DNA of 64,000 nt from Amycolatopsis sp. A133 (GTDB lineage Bacteria > Actinomycetota > Actinomycetes > Mycobacteriales > Pseudonocardiaceae): assembly GCF_031082405.1 (NCBI RefSeq), contig NZ_JAVHJU010000008.1, positions 218,208-282,207 of the forward strand, read 5' to 3'. This document shows, one piece after another, positions 8,720-16,669 of this stretch; positions within the stretch are counted from its first letter, which is position 1, and the number at the start of each line of letters is the position of its first letter. The position numbers and the translations under genes were made by a program. The notes under the pieces were generated by a model, which did no database searches, had not been told where the DNA came from, and worked only from the letters and a program-made list of their open reading frames with translations.

Positions 8720-10377
8720 GCGAGTGCCTCCGCGATGGGCCCGAGCGCGAGCGCCGGGATGAACGTGAGGGCCGCGACGAGCACCACCGTGCCGGTGAGC
8801 AGGGTGGCGAACAGCGGCCCGGTGGTGGGCAGGGTGCCCGCGGTTTCCGGCACCTTGCGCTGCGCGGCCAGGGAACCGGCCAGGCAGAGCACGGCGAGGA
8901 TCGGCACGAACCGGCCGGCCGCCATGGCAACGCCGAACGACGACTGGAACCAGCCGCTCGTCGCGGTCAGCCCGCCGAACGCGCTGCCGTTGTTGTTGCC
9001 AGTCGACGCGTAGCCGTAGAGAACCTCGGAGAGGCCGTGCGCGCCGGAGTTGCCCAGCGCACCGGCCGTGCCCGGCAGCAGCAAGGCGATCCCGGAGCCG
9101 AGGAGCACAACCGTCGGCATCGCCAGCATGGCGATCGCCGCGCACGTGACCTCGCGCCGGCCGAGCTTCTTGCCCAGGTACTCCGGGGTCCGCCCGACCA
9201 TCAGCCCGGCCAGGAACATCGCGATGATCGCCAGCACGAGGATGCCGTAGAGGCCGGTGCCGACGCCGCCGGGCGAGATCTCGCCGTAGAGCATGTTCAG
9301 CAGCGGGCCCCCACCGCCGAGCCCGGACAGGCTGTCGTGCGCGCCGTTCACCGCGCCGGTGGACGTGCCGGTGGTGGTGTCGGCGAAGAGCGACGTCAGC
9401 CCGATGCCGAAGCGCTGTTCCTTGCCTTCCATGCCGGCGCCCGCGGCCAGCGCGGCCGGGTTGCTCGCGTGCGCTTCGGAGAGCCAGATGAGCGCCAGCG
9501 AAGCCGCCCACAGCAACCCCATCACGCTCAGCAGGACGTACCCCTGGCGGCGGTGGCCGACCAGCGTGCCGAACGCGCGGGTCAGGCTGACCGGGATGAC
9601 CAGGATCAGGAACAGCTGGACCAGGTTCGACCAGGCGGTGGGGTTCTCGAACGGGTGCGCGGAGTTGGCGTTGAAGATGCCGCCGCCGTTGGTGCCCAGT
9701 TCCTTGATCGCCTCCTGGCTCGCCGCCGGGGCGAGCGCGAGGGTGCCCGGGCTGCCGTCGGGGTTCGTGACGGCGACGCCGGCCTTGAGGCTCTGCACGA
9801 CCCCCAGCGCGACCAGCACGATCGCGAACCCGAACGCCATCGGCAGCAGGACCCGGATCGTGCCGCGGGTGAGGTCCACCCAGAAGTTGCCGAGCCGGTC
9901 GGTCTTCGCCCGGACGAAGCCCCGCGTCACCGCGATCGCCACGGCCAGGCCGACGCCCGCCGACAGGAAGTTCTGCACGGTCAGCCCGGCCATCTGCACG
10001 AAGTGACCCATCGTCGTCTCGGGGACGTAGGACTGCCAGTTCGTGTTGGTGACGAAGGAGACCGCCGTGTTGAACGCGACGCCGGGACTCACCGCGCCGC
10101 GGCCCAGGCTCCACGGCAGCAGCGGCTGCAGCCGCTGCAGGAGGTAGAGCAGGACGACCGAGACGAACGAGAAGCCGAGCACGCCCGCGGCGTAGGTCGG
10201 CCACCGCTGCTCGGAGTCCGGGTTGACCCGGAAGAGCCGGTAGAGGCCCTTCTCGAGCTTCAGGTGCTTCTCGGTGGAGAAGACGCGCGCCAGGTAGTCG
10301 CCGAGCGGTCGGTAGACCACGGCGAGGGCGGCGAGGAGCAGGCCGAGCTGGATGAGCCCGGCCGTGGTGTCAGTCAT
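8716..10377 (-). CDS. kdpA: Potassium-transporting ATPase subunit KdpA
   Basis: A 553-residue integral membrane protein with about ten hydrophobic segments and the four degenerate K+ filter loops of the family; visible landmarks are [30 protein letters not shown], and [16 protein letters not shown]. KdpA binds and translocates K+. The ATG at 10377 starts 37 bases after the kdpF stop. The kdpB start overlaps its stop by 4 bases. Confidence 0.97.
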   Translation of the reverse strand: MTDTTAGLIQLGLLLAALAVVYRPLGDYLARVFSTEKHLKLEKGLYRLFRVNPDSEQRWPTYAAGVLGFSFVSVVLLYLLQRLQPLLPWSLGRGAVSPGVAFNTAVSFVTNTNWQSYVPETTMGHFVQMAGLTVQNFLSAGVGLAVAIAVTRGFVRAKTDRLGNFWVDLTRGTIRVLLPMAFGFAIVLVALGVVQSLKAGVAVTNPDGSPGTLALAPAASQEAIKELGTNGGGIFNANSAHPFENPTAWSNLVQLFLILVIPVSLTRAFGTLVGHRRQGYVLLSVMGLLWAASLALIWLSEAHASNPAALAAGAGMEGKEQRFGIGLTSLFADTTTGTSTGAVNGAHDSLSGLGGGGPLLNMLYGEISPGGVGTGLYGILVLAIIAMFLAGLMVGRTPEYLGKKLGRREVTCAAIAMLAMPTVVLLGSGIALLLPGTAGALGNSGAHGLSEVLYGYASTGNNNGSAFGGLTATSGWFQSSFGVAMAAGRFVPILAVLCLAGSLAAQRKVPETAGTLPTTGPLFATLLTGTVVLVAALTFIPALALGPIAEALA

Positions 10378-10414
10378 TTCGGCCCCTCCGCGGGAAAAAG
10401 TACGTCGGGGCGCA

Positions 10415-10510
10415 TCAGAATTTCTCCGGCCTGATCAGCGCGACGAAGAGGTAGCCGAGAAGGCCCAGTGCCAGCAGCCCGCCGACGACGTCGGCCAGGG
10501 TGCCGCTCAC
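10415..10510 (-). CDS. kdpF: Potassium-transporting ATPase subunit KdpF
   Basis: A 31-residue single-span membrane peptide (VSGTLADVVGGLLALGLLGY... ending PEKF), matching the KdpF pattern of one helix followed by ALI-P-E-F. It is thought to stabilise the KdpABC complex. The GTG start at 10510 overlaps the TGA of a second tiny membrane peptide just upstream (GTGA). Confidence 0.9.
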   Translation of the reverse strand: MSGTLADVVGGLLALGLLGYLFVALIRPEKF

Positions 10511-10590
10511 AGCTTTTCCAAGCCGCGCAGCACCAGCGCCAGCACCACGAACACGCCGATCAGCAGAACGGCGTAGAGCAAGTCGGCCAC
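10507..10590 (-). CDS. Tiny membrane peptide upstream of kdpF
   Basis: A 27-residue ORF, start VADLLYAVLLIGVFVVLALV with a charged end RGLEKL. It is nearly all one membrane helix. GAGAGG lies 5 bases before the GTG at 10590; a second in-frame GTG lies two codons upstream at 10596. The stop overlaps the kdpF start, so the two are coupled. From memory, similar peptides precede kdpF in other actinobacteria, but I know of no experimentally assigned role. It is probably an accessory helix of the Kdp complex or a translational leader. Confidence 0.7.
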   Translation of the reverse strand: MADLLYAVLLIGVFVVLALVLRGLEKL

Positions 10591-10671
10591 AGGCACCTCT
10601 CAAGACGGGTCACCGGGTTCGGTGACCGGACAGCTCACTGTGCGTCTCCGGAACCTCGTCCCGACCCAGGG

Positions 10672-10720
10672 CTGATGGCGCCTTGATGCGTTCCTGACGC
10701 ACATTTACGCCGTCTTGACG
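10672..10720. promoter_or_regulatory. 11-bp phased repeats, probable KdpE binding region of the kdp promoter
   Basis: On the plus strand TGATG/TGACG words begin at 10673, 10684, 10695 and 10716, so they are spaced 11, 11 and 21 bases. OmpR-family regulators such as KdpE bind 11-bp spaced direct repeats. The block lies about 80-130 bases upstream of the first ORF of the kdp operon and reads toward it on the minus strand. Assignment to KdpE is inference. Confidence 0.55.
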
Positions 10721-10910
10721 GCGGGTGGCGGCGGTCACGCAAGCGTTTGCCTCGTTGTCACCGCTTGCAGTTGGTCAGTGACACGCAACACAACGCGTGA
10801 CCGAACAGGTGCGGAACGTGCAATTCGGGCAGACAAGATCTTCGGGCCGTGTTACACCTGTGTTACCGATAGTTGTATCGGCTAAGCAATCTCGGGAGAG
10901 GGGTTTCTCC
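10721..10910 (+). promoter_or_regulatory. Intergenic region between kdp and asnB (asnB leader)
   Basis: No gene was found between the kdp leader ORF and asnB. Close to asnB there is a direct repeat of GTTAC at 10851-10855 and 10862-10866, 11 bases apart, about 45-60 bases before the start codon, which could be an activator site or overlap the promoter. A strong GGGAGAGGGG ribosome site lies 7 bases before the asnB ATG. Confidence 0.35.
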
Positions 10911-12752
10911 ATGTGCGGTATCGCCGGCTGGGTGTCCTACGACGCCGACCTCACCCGCCGCCGGGACGTCGTCGACGCCATGACCGGCACGATGGCCTGC
11001 CGCGGCCCGGACGACTCCGGGACGTGGGTGCGCCGCCACGTCGCGCTCGGCCACCGGCGGCTGGCCATCATCGACCTGCCCGGCGGCCGTCAGCCGATGA
11101 CGGTCCACACGCCGGGCGGCGAAGTGGCGATGGTCTACAGCGGTGAGGCCTACAACTTCACCGAGCTGAAGGAAGAACTGACAAAACTGGGCCACACCTG
11201 GGAAACCGACAGCGACACCGAGGTGGTGCTGCACGGCTACCTGCAGTGGGGCGACGAGGTCGTCGACCACCTCAACGGCATGTACGCCTTCGCGATCTGG
11301 GACGAGCGCGACGACCGGCTCGTCATGATCCGCGATCGGATGGGCATCAAGCCGTTCTACTACTACCCCACCGCCGACGGCGTGCTGTTCGGCTCCGAGC
11401 CGAAGGCGATCCTCGCCAACCCCCTGGCCAAGAAGGTCGTCGACACCGACGGCCTGCGCGAGCTGATGGCGTTCACCAAGCGCCCCGGCTGGTCGCTGTG
11501 GAAGGGCATGGAGGAGGTCCGGCCGGGCACGATCGTCACCGTGTCCCGCGACGGCGTCCGGACCCGCACGTACTGGAAGCTGGACGCGAAGCAGCACACC
11601 GACGACCGGGAAACGACGGTCGCCCGCGTCCGCGAGCTGATGACCGACATCGTGCACCGGCAGCTCGTCGCCGACGTCCCCCGCTGCGTCCTGCTCTCCG
11701 GCGGCCTCGACTCCAGCGCCGTCACCGGGCTGGCGGCGGCGCGGCTCGCTTCCCAAGGTGAGCAGCTGCGGACGTTCTCGGTCGACTTCTTCGGCCAGGA
11801 GGAGAACTTCAAGCCGGACGAGATGCGGGACACGGCGGACTCGCCGTTCGTCCGCGACGTCGCTTCGCTGGTGGGCTCCGCGCACCAGGACGTCGTGCTG
11901 AACCCGGCCGAGCTGACCGACCCGGAGGTGCGGCGCGCGGTGCTGCGGGCCCGCGACATCCCGGCCGGGCTGGGCGACATGGACACGTCGCTGTACCTGC
12001 TGTTCAAGGCGATCCGCGGCGAGTCGACGGTGGCGCTCTCGGGCGAGTCGGCCGACGAGGTGTTCGGCGGCTACCGCTGGTTCTTCGACGAGGCTTCGGT
12101 CAACGCGGACATGTTCCCGTGGATCGCCTTCCGCAGCGCGATGCTGACCGACCGGACGTCCATCTACACCCCCGAGCTGATGGGGAAGATGGACCTGCAG
12201 AACTACCTGGGCGACCAGTACCGCTCGGCGGTCGCCGAGGTCGAGCACCTGGACGGCGAGTCCGCGACCGAGGCACGGATGCGGACGATCTCCCACCTGC
12301 ACCTGACCCGGTTCGTGCGGATGCTGCTGGACCGCAAGGACCGCGCGTCGATGGCGGTGGGCCTGGAGGTCCGCGTGCCGTTCTGCGACCACCGGCTGGT
12401 CGAGTACGTGTACAACACACCGTGGTCGCTGAAGACGTTCGATGGCCGCGAGAAGAGCCTCCTGCGGCACGCGACCAAGCACGTCCTGCCGGAGTCGGTG
12501 GCCCAGCGGGTCAAGAGCCCGTACCCGTCGACGCAGGACCCGGGCTACGCGGCGGCGCTGCAGCAGCAGGCCAAGGAGGTGCTGGCCGAGCCGGGCCACT
12601 CCGTGTTCGACCTGGTCGACCGGTCCTGGGCGCACCGGGTGTCCGAAGTGGACTCGGCGACCATGGCCCCGGCGGACCGGATCGGCCTGGACCGGCTGCT
12701 GGACCTGTACCACTGGATCGAGATGTACTCCCCGGAGCTGCAGCTCGACTGA
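10911..12752 (+). CDS. asnB: Asparagine synthetase (glutamine-hydrolysing)
   Basis: A 613-residue two-domain amidotransferase. It starts MCGIAGWVSYD, so Cys2 becomes the class II glutaminase nucleophile after Met removal; RGPDDSG and the glutamine-site residues follow. The synthetase domain carries the ATP pyrophosphatase loop LSGGLDSS at about residue 262 and SGESADEVFGGY near 383. It converts aspartate and glutamine to asparagine with ATP. Length and motif spacing fit AsnB of actinobacteria; a peptidoglycan-amidating AsnB-like role cannot be excluded. The ATG at 10911 has GGGAGAGGGG upstream, and its Cys2 placement decides the start. It stands alone, ending in a hairpin terminator. Confidence 0.92.
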   Translation: MCGIAGWVSYDADLTRRRDVVDAMTGTMACRGPDDSGTWVRRHVALGHRRLAIIDLPGGRQPMTVHTPGGEVAMVYSGEAYNFTELKEELTKLGHTWETDSDTEVVLHGYLQWGDEVVDHLNGMYAFAIWDERDDRLVMIRDRMGIKPFYYYPTADGVLFGSEPKAILANPLAKKVVDTDGLRELMAFTKRPGWSLWKGMEEVRPGTIVTVSRDGVRTRTYWKLDAKQHTDDRETTVARVRELMTDIVHRQLVADVPRCVLLSGGLDSSAVTGLAAARLASQGEQLRTFSVDFFGQEENFKPDEMRDTADSPFVRDVASLVGSAHQDVVLNPAELTDPEVRRAVLRARDIPAGLGDMDTSLYLLFKAIRGESTVALSGESADEVFGGYRWFFDEASVNADMFPWIAFRSAMLTDRTSIYTPELMGKMDLQNYLGDQYRSAVAEVEHLDGESATEARMRTISHLHLTRFVRMLLDRKDRASMAVGLEVRVPFCDHRLVEYVYNTPWSLKTFDGREKSLLRHATKHVLPESVAQRVKSPYPSTQDPGYAAALQQQAKEVLAEPGHSVFDLVDRSWAHRVSEVDSATMAPADRIGLDRLLDLYHWIEMYSPELQLD

Positions 12753-12765
12753 GGTTCGCCGGTCA

Positions 12766-12817
12766 CCGGTCGTGAGTGGTAAAGCGGGTTAGAACCCTCC
12801 TTACCACTCACGACCGG
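12766..12817. terminator. Perfect 17-bp inverted repeat, shared terminator of asnB and the GNAT gene
   Basis: Arms 12766-12782 and 12801-12817 are perfectly complementary around an 18-base loop, which itself can pair GGGTT with AACCC. The right arm contains the stop codon and last four sense codons of the convergent GNAT gene, so the terminator doubles as coding sequence. Confidence 0.85.
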
Positions 12818-13310
12818 CCGCGGCAGACCCGCCGGCCGAGCCGAGCCGGAGTTCCGCGGTGACCTCGTCGCCTTCGGTGGTGAGGCCGGCGCCGAGCCCG
12901 GCCAGGAGTGCGCGGGCGCCGTGGTTGCCGGCGGTCGTCGAGGCGACGAACCGCGCCGCGCCGCTCGCCCGGGCCTCGGCCAGCAGCAAGGCGGCTACCT
13001 GCTTGCCGATTCCGCGGCCGCGGGCGTCGCGGCTCAGCCAGACGCCCGCCTCGACCGCGTCACCGTGGGGCTCCAGCCGGGCCGCGCCGACCGCCGCACC
13101 GTCGACGTCGATCACCCAGGTGCGTTCCACCGCCGTCGCCGGGTCGAGCGACCGGGCGCGGTGGAACGCCAGGAACGCCTCACGGCGCGCGGGCGGCCAC
13201 CCCGGCGGGCCGTCGACCGGGGGCATGACCTCCAGCGGATCGGCTCCGGCTACGGCGGCTTCGAGCAGCCGCGCCAAGGCGGGCTCGTCCAACGGCGTCA
13301 GGCTCGTCAC
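12801..13310 (-). CDS. GNAT family N-acetyltransferase
   Basis: A 169-residue acetyltransferase. The acetyl-CoA binding motif A is visible as VWLSRDARGRGIGKQVAALLL (R-G-x-G-I-G near residue 110), followed by the NHGARALLAGLG motif B region near 140. Substrate unknown. The GTG start at 13310 overlaps the TGA of the SRPBCC gene (GTGA), so the two are translationally coupled. The last codons lie inside a terminator stem. Confidence 0.8.
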   Translation of the reverse strand: MTSLTPLDEPALARLLEAAVAGADPLEVMPPVDGPPGWPPARREAFLAFHRARSLDPATAVERTWVIDVDGAAVGAARLEPHGDAVEAGVWLSRDARGRGIGKQVAALLLAEARASGAARFVASTTAGNHGARALLAGLGAGLTTEGDEVTAELRLGSAGGSAAAGREW

Positions 13311-13810
13311 GCTCGCAGTTTCGCGTCCGGACGCGTGCGGCGCGAGCGGATTTTGCCCAGCGCGCGCAGGAAGCGGACGTACGGCGACCAGCGGGCCGGC
13401 CGGCCGGCCCGCCCGGTCAGCGCCAGTTCGGCCCGGTCGAGCAGCTGCTCCAGCAGCGCGTCGTGCAGCGGGCGGAAGAACAGCGGCCACGTCAGCCGGG
13501 CCCAGCCGTGCAGGGAAGCGGCCAGGACGTGGGTGAGGGTGCCGTCGCCCACGGAGAACTCGTGGTAACCGTGGACGCCCGCCGGAGCCGTGAACCGGAA
13601 CCGCAGCCGGTCGGGGGCAACCTCCTCGAGCACGTAGCGGACCGGGCCGTGGCCGGCCGGCGTGCCCGGGACGCGGGGGCCGTCGAGGCGGGACGGCGGC
13701 CAGTCCGCCACCGGCCACAGGCGGTCGCCCGGGGTGCCGAGGGTGTCCAGGAGCTCGGCGAGTTCCGCCTGGGACGCCGGGAACCGCCGGGTGTGCACGT
13801 TGCGGACCAT
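13307..13810 (-). CDS. SRPBCC-family (START-like) protein
   Basis: A 167-residue protein with the profile of small ligand-binding SRPBCC/polyketide-cyclase-like domains: alternating strands, YVLEEVAPDRLRFRFTAPAG and GYHEFSVGDGTLTHVLAASL in the core, and a long amphipathic C-terminal helix (WPLFFRPLHDALLEQLLDRAEL). Ligand unknown. The ATG at 13810 faces the divergent TetR gene, with a 26-base palindromic operator between them, so it is probably the regulator's target, together with the coupled GNAT gene. Confidence 0.65.
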   Translation of the reverse strand: MVRNVHTRRFPASQAELAELLDTLGTPGDRLWPVADWPPSRLDGPRVPGTPAGHGPVRYVLEEVAPDRLRFRFTAPAGVHGYHEFSVGDGTLTHVLAASLHGWARLTWPLFFRPLHDALLEQLLDRAELALTGRAGRPARWSPYVRFLRALGKIRSRRTRPDAKLRA

Positions 13811-13823
13811 GGTGTAGCCCTCC

Positions 13824-13849
13824 CGTTCTGGAGACTGTCCTCCAGAACG
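13824..13849. promoter_or_regulatory. Palindromic operator between SRPBCC/GNAT genes and TetR gene
   Basis: CGTTCTGGA (13824-13832) and TCCAGAACG (13841-13849) form a perfect 9-bp inverted repeat with an 8-base spacer, the usual size of a TetR operator. It lies 14 bases from the SRPBCC start codon and 23 bases from the TetR start codon, so binding could block both divergent promoters. Confidence 0.7.
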
Positions 13850-13872
13850 TATTAGAGCATACTCTCTACTAC

Positions 13873-14454
13873 ATGGGCCGGCCCGCGACGCACACCACAG
13901 CGCAGTTCCTCGACGCCGCCGCGGCGTTGTTCGCCGCCGGAGGCGCCCGCGCGGTCACGATGGCGGCGACGGCGAAGGCCGCCGGCGCGCCGAACGGCTC
14001 GATCTACCACCGCTTCCCGGACCGGTCGGCGCTGCTGGCCCAGCTCTGGCTGCGCACCCTGCGCGACTTCCACGCCACCTTCACGGCCGCCCTCGGCGAG
14101 GCGACCGACGTCGAAGCGGCGGTCGCGGCCGCGACGAGCGTCGTCCACTGGTGCCGCAAGCACCCCGACGGCGCCCGCGTCCTCGACGCGGGCAGGCAGG
14201 CGTTCGACCCGAGCGGGTGGTCGGCCGAAGCCGTCGCGGCGCTCGCCGAGGCGGAACAGGAACTGCGCGACGCGCTGAAGCGGGCCACCCTGAACCTGCC
14301 GCCGCTCACCGGGTCCACCGACGAGGAGGTGGTGCTCGCGCTGGTCGAGATCCCGCGTGCGGTCGTCCACCGCTACCTCTCGACCGGCCGCACTCCCCCG
14401 CCGAAGGCCGTCACCCTGGTCGAACGCACGGTCCGCAAGCTCCTCAGCGCCTGA
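13873..14454 (+). CDS. TetR family transcriptional regulator
   Basis: A 193-residue regulator. The N-terminal HTH (about residues 8-52) has TTAQFLDAAAALFAAGGARAV followed by the recognition helix GAPNGSIYHRFPDRSALLAQL, the classic TetR pattern. The C-terminal domain is helical with no recognised ligand class. Divergent from the SRPBCC-GNAT pair with a shared operator, so probably an autoregulated local repressor. Its last 11 bases overlap the convergent iolG-type gene. Confidence 0.88.
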   Translation: MGRPATHTTAQFLDAAAALFAAGGARAVTMAATAKAAGAPNGSIYHRFPDRSALLAQLWLRTLRDFHATFTAALGEATDVEAAVAAATSVVHWCRKHPDGARVLDAGRQAFDPSGWSAEAVAALAEAEQELRDALKRATLNLPPLTGSTDEEVVLALVEIPRAVVHRYLSTGRTPPPKAVTLVERTVRKLLSA

Positions 14455-15442
14455 CCTCCACCAGCTTCACCGGACGCCGCTCCCGCCTCGACACCTCGCA
14501 AGCCTCCGCGATGTAGAACGCTTCGAGCGCATCCGCCGCCCCGCACGGCGACGGTGCCCGGCCCGCGACGACGTTCAGGAACGCTCGCAGCTCCGTTGTG
14601 TACGCCGGGCGGAAGCGCTCCATGAAACCCGGGTACGCCGGCCCCGGCAACGGGGCCACCCCCGGCTCCACCGACCGCAGCGGAGCCCGGTCGTCCAAGC
14701 CGACCACCACGCCGGAAACCGAGCCCAGCACGTCGAGCCGCACGTCGTAGCCCGCGCCGTTGTAGCGGGTCATCGAGACCGTCGCCAGGGTGCCGTCGTC
14801 CAGGGTCAGCGTGGCCGCCGCCGTGTCGACGTCGCCCGCGTCCCGGAAGAACCGCTCGCCGCGGTTGGCGCCGATCGCGTAGACCTCGTCGACCTCGCGG
14901 CCGCTGACCCAGCGGATGATGTCGAAGTCGTGGACGCCGCAGTCGCGGAACAAGCCACCCGAGTGCGCCACGTACTCCGCCGGCGGGGGCGCCGGGTCGA
15001 ACGTCGTCGCGCGCAGTGTGTGCAGCCAGCCCAGCTCGCCCGACTCCACCGCCGCCTTCGCCGCCGCGTAGCCCGCGTCGAACCGGCGCTGGAAGCCGAT
15101 CTGGACCGGCACGTCCGAGGCGCCGATGCGATCGATGACGGAGAGCGTGCCCGGGATGTCCGCGGCCACCGGCTTCTCGCAGAACACCGGGATCCCCGCG
15201 TCGACCGCGGCGATGATCAGGCCCGGGTGCGCGTCCGTGGCCGCCGTGACGACCAGGCCGTCCAGCCCCGCGGTGAACAGCTCGTCGAGGGAAGCCGATT
15301 CGACGCCGAGCTTCGCGGCGGCGGCCGCGGCGCGGGCGCTGTCGACGTCGGCCACGACGACCGACTCGACCTCCTCGAAGCCCTTCAGCGTTTCCGCGTG
15401 CGCGGTGCCGATCCGGCCGGTGCCTGCCAGTCCCAACCTCAT
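14444..15442 (-). CDS. iolG: Myo-inositol 2-dehydrogenase-type oxidoreductase (Gfo/Idh/MocA)
   Basis: A 332-residue Gfo/Idh/MocA protein. The Rossmann start RLGLAGTGRIGTAHA lies at residues 2-16, and FCEKPVAAD (catalytic Lys) is near residue 92. The domain-2 motif GGLFRDCGVHDFDIIRW (Asp and His expected to act in catalysis) is near 170. Members of this group oxidise myo-inositol or scyllo-inositol with NAD+. The context (LacI gene upstream on the same strand, divergent inositol operon) supports inositol as substrate, but the exact isomer cannot be read from sequence. GGAGGAG lies about 9 bases before ATG 15442. Confidence 0.82.
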   Translation of the reverse strand: MRLGLAGTGRIGTAHAETLKGFEEVESVVVADVDSARAAAAAAKLGVESASLDELFTAGLDGLVVTAATDAHPGLIIAAVDAGIPVFCEKPVAADIPGTLSVIDRIGASDVPVQIGFQRRFDAGYAAAKAAVESGELGWLHTLRATTFDPAPPPAEYVAHSGGLFRDCGVHDFDIIRWVSGREVDEVYAIGANRGERFFRDAGDVDTAAATLTLDDGTLATVSMTRYNGAGYDVRLDVLGSVSGVVVGLDDRAPLRSVEPGVAPLPGPAYPGFMERFRPAYTTELRAFLNVVAGRAPSPCGAADALEAFYIAEACEVSRRERRPVKLVEVRR

Positions 15443-15524
15443 CGTGGTGCTCCTCCTGTCGCAGAACTGTGCTGGCGGTTCCCGATCCGGCCACAGTCAC
15501 GGCCGGATGACTGCGCAGCAACGG

Positions 15525-16559
15525 TCACGTGCCGCTCGGGGGGCGGCCTGCTTTTGGCCCGATCGGAAACTCGGCGGTGGTCGCCCGGACCACCAGTGAC
15601 GGGTGCAGCAGGTGCCGGACCGGCTCCGTGCGCTCCCCGCGGACGCGCTCGATCAGCGCTTCGAAGGCCAGCCGGCCCATTTCGGTGCGCGGCTGGTCCA
15701 CCGTGGTCAGCGAGAGGTGCCGCAGCGCCGCGAGCGACGTGTTGTCGTAGCCGACGACCGAGACGTCCCCCGGCACGCGCAGCCCGGCTTCCTCCAGGGC
15801 CGAGATCGCCCCGACGGCGTTGAAGTCGTTGCCCGCCACCAGTCCTGTCGGCAGCTCGGGACGCGAGTACGTCGCCAGCAGTTCGCGCACGGCCTTTTCC
15901 CCGCCGGTGTCGGTGTGCTCGCTGCGCACGACGATCGGCTCCAGCCCGTGGCGCCGCATCGCCGACTGGAACCCGCGACGCCGCTGGGCCGCGCCCGCCG
16001 CCCCGCCGCCGTCGAGGTGGGCGATCCGCCGGTGGCCGAGGCCGACGAGGTGGTCGACGGCCAGCGCGGACCCCGCCTCGCCGTCGTCGTTCACGGTGTC
16101 CACCGTGGCCGCGCGGCTGGTCCGCGAGACCAGCACGACCGGGCACTGCTTGGCCGCGAGCTGGATCGATGCCGCCGGAACGACCGGCGAAAGCAGGATG
16201 ATCCCGGCCGGGCGGAAGGAAAGCAGGTTGTGCAGGGCGTTCCACTCGCGCGTGGGACTGCGGCCGCCCGTGTTGAGGATCAGGTCGAAGCCCGCGGCCT
16301 GAGCAGCGGCGTCCAGGCCCTCGACGACGTCGGCGAAGAACGCGTTGCGCAGGTCGTTGACCATCACGCCGAGCACCGTGGACGTCCGGCTGGCCAGGGA
16401 CCGCGCCATCACGTGCGGCTGGTAGCCGAGTTCTTCGGCCGCGCGCAGGACGGCGGCGCGCCGGACGTCGGAAACCTTCGGCGAATTCCGCATCACCAGG
16501 GAGACCAGCGCGCGCGAAACGCCCGCCCTGGCGGCGACGTCCTCCATCGTCGGACGCAC
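15525..16559 (-). CDS. LacI family regulator of the inositol region
   Basis: A 344-residue LacI/GalR protein. The HTH is at residues 5-25 (MEDVAARAGVSRALVSLVM), followed by the hinge helix and a periplasmic-binding-protein-like effector domain (about 60-335). The GTG at 16559 has GGGAGG 5 bases upstream. It sits between iolG (same strand, 82 bases downstream) and the divergent inositol operon. The two AGAGCGCTC-centred operators at 16618-16649 suit a LacI protein, so it is likely a repressor released by an inositol-derived inducer. Confidence 0.9.
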   Translation of the reverse strand: MRPTMEDVAARAGVSRALVSLVMRNSPKVSDVRRAAVLRAAEELGYQPHVMARSLASRTSTVLGVMVNDLRNAFFADVVEGLDAAAQAAGFDLILNTGGRSPTREWNALHNLLSFRPAGIILLSPVVPAASIQLAAKQCPVVLVSRTSRAATVDTVNDDGEAGSALAVDHLVGLGHRRIAHLDGGGAAGAAQRRRGFQSAMRRHGLEPIVVRSEHTDTGGEKAVRELLATYSRPELPTGLVAGNDFNAVGAISALEEAGLRVPGDVSVVGYDNTSLAALRHLSLTTVDQPRTEMGRLAFEALIERVRGERTEPVRHLLHPSLVVRATTAEFPIGPKAGRPPSGT

Positions 16560-16590
16560 GGCACCTCCCCTGATCTCGGAAAACTCGGAC

Positions 16591-16649
16591 TTGACTTGCT
16601 GTGACCGACGTTACAAGATTAGAGCGCTCTAATCAATAGAGCGCTCCAA
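16591..16649 (+). promoter_or_regulatory. Inositol operon promoter with tandem LacI-type operators
   Basis: A -35 like TTGACT (16591-16596) and a -10 like CAAGAT (16614-16619) are 17 bases apart. Immediately downstream is a perfect palindrome ATTAGAGCGCTCTAAT (16618-16633), then a second copy of the core, AGAGCGCTCC (16638-16647), centred 17 bases further on. The central CG and this symmetry are typical of LacI-family sites. Both lie where they would block the start point, and the divergent lacI promoter must be close enough to be autoregulated. Confidence 0.75.
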
Positions 16650-16669
16650 CGGACCGACGGAGGCCCCTT

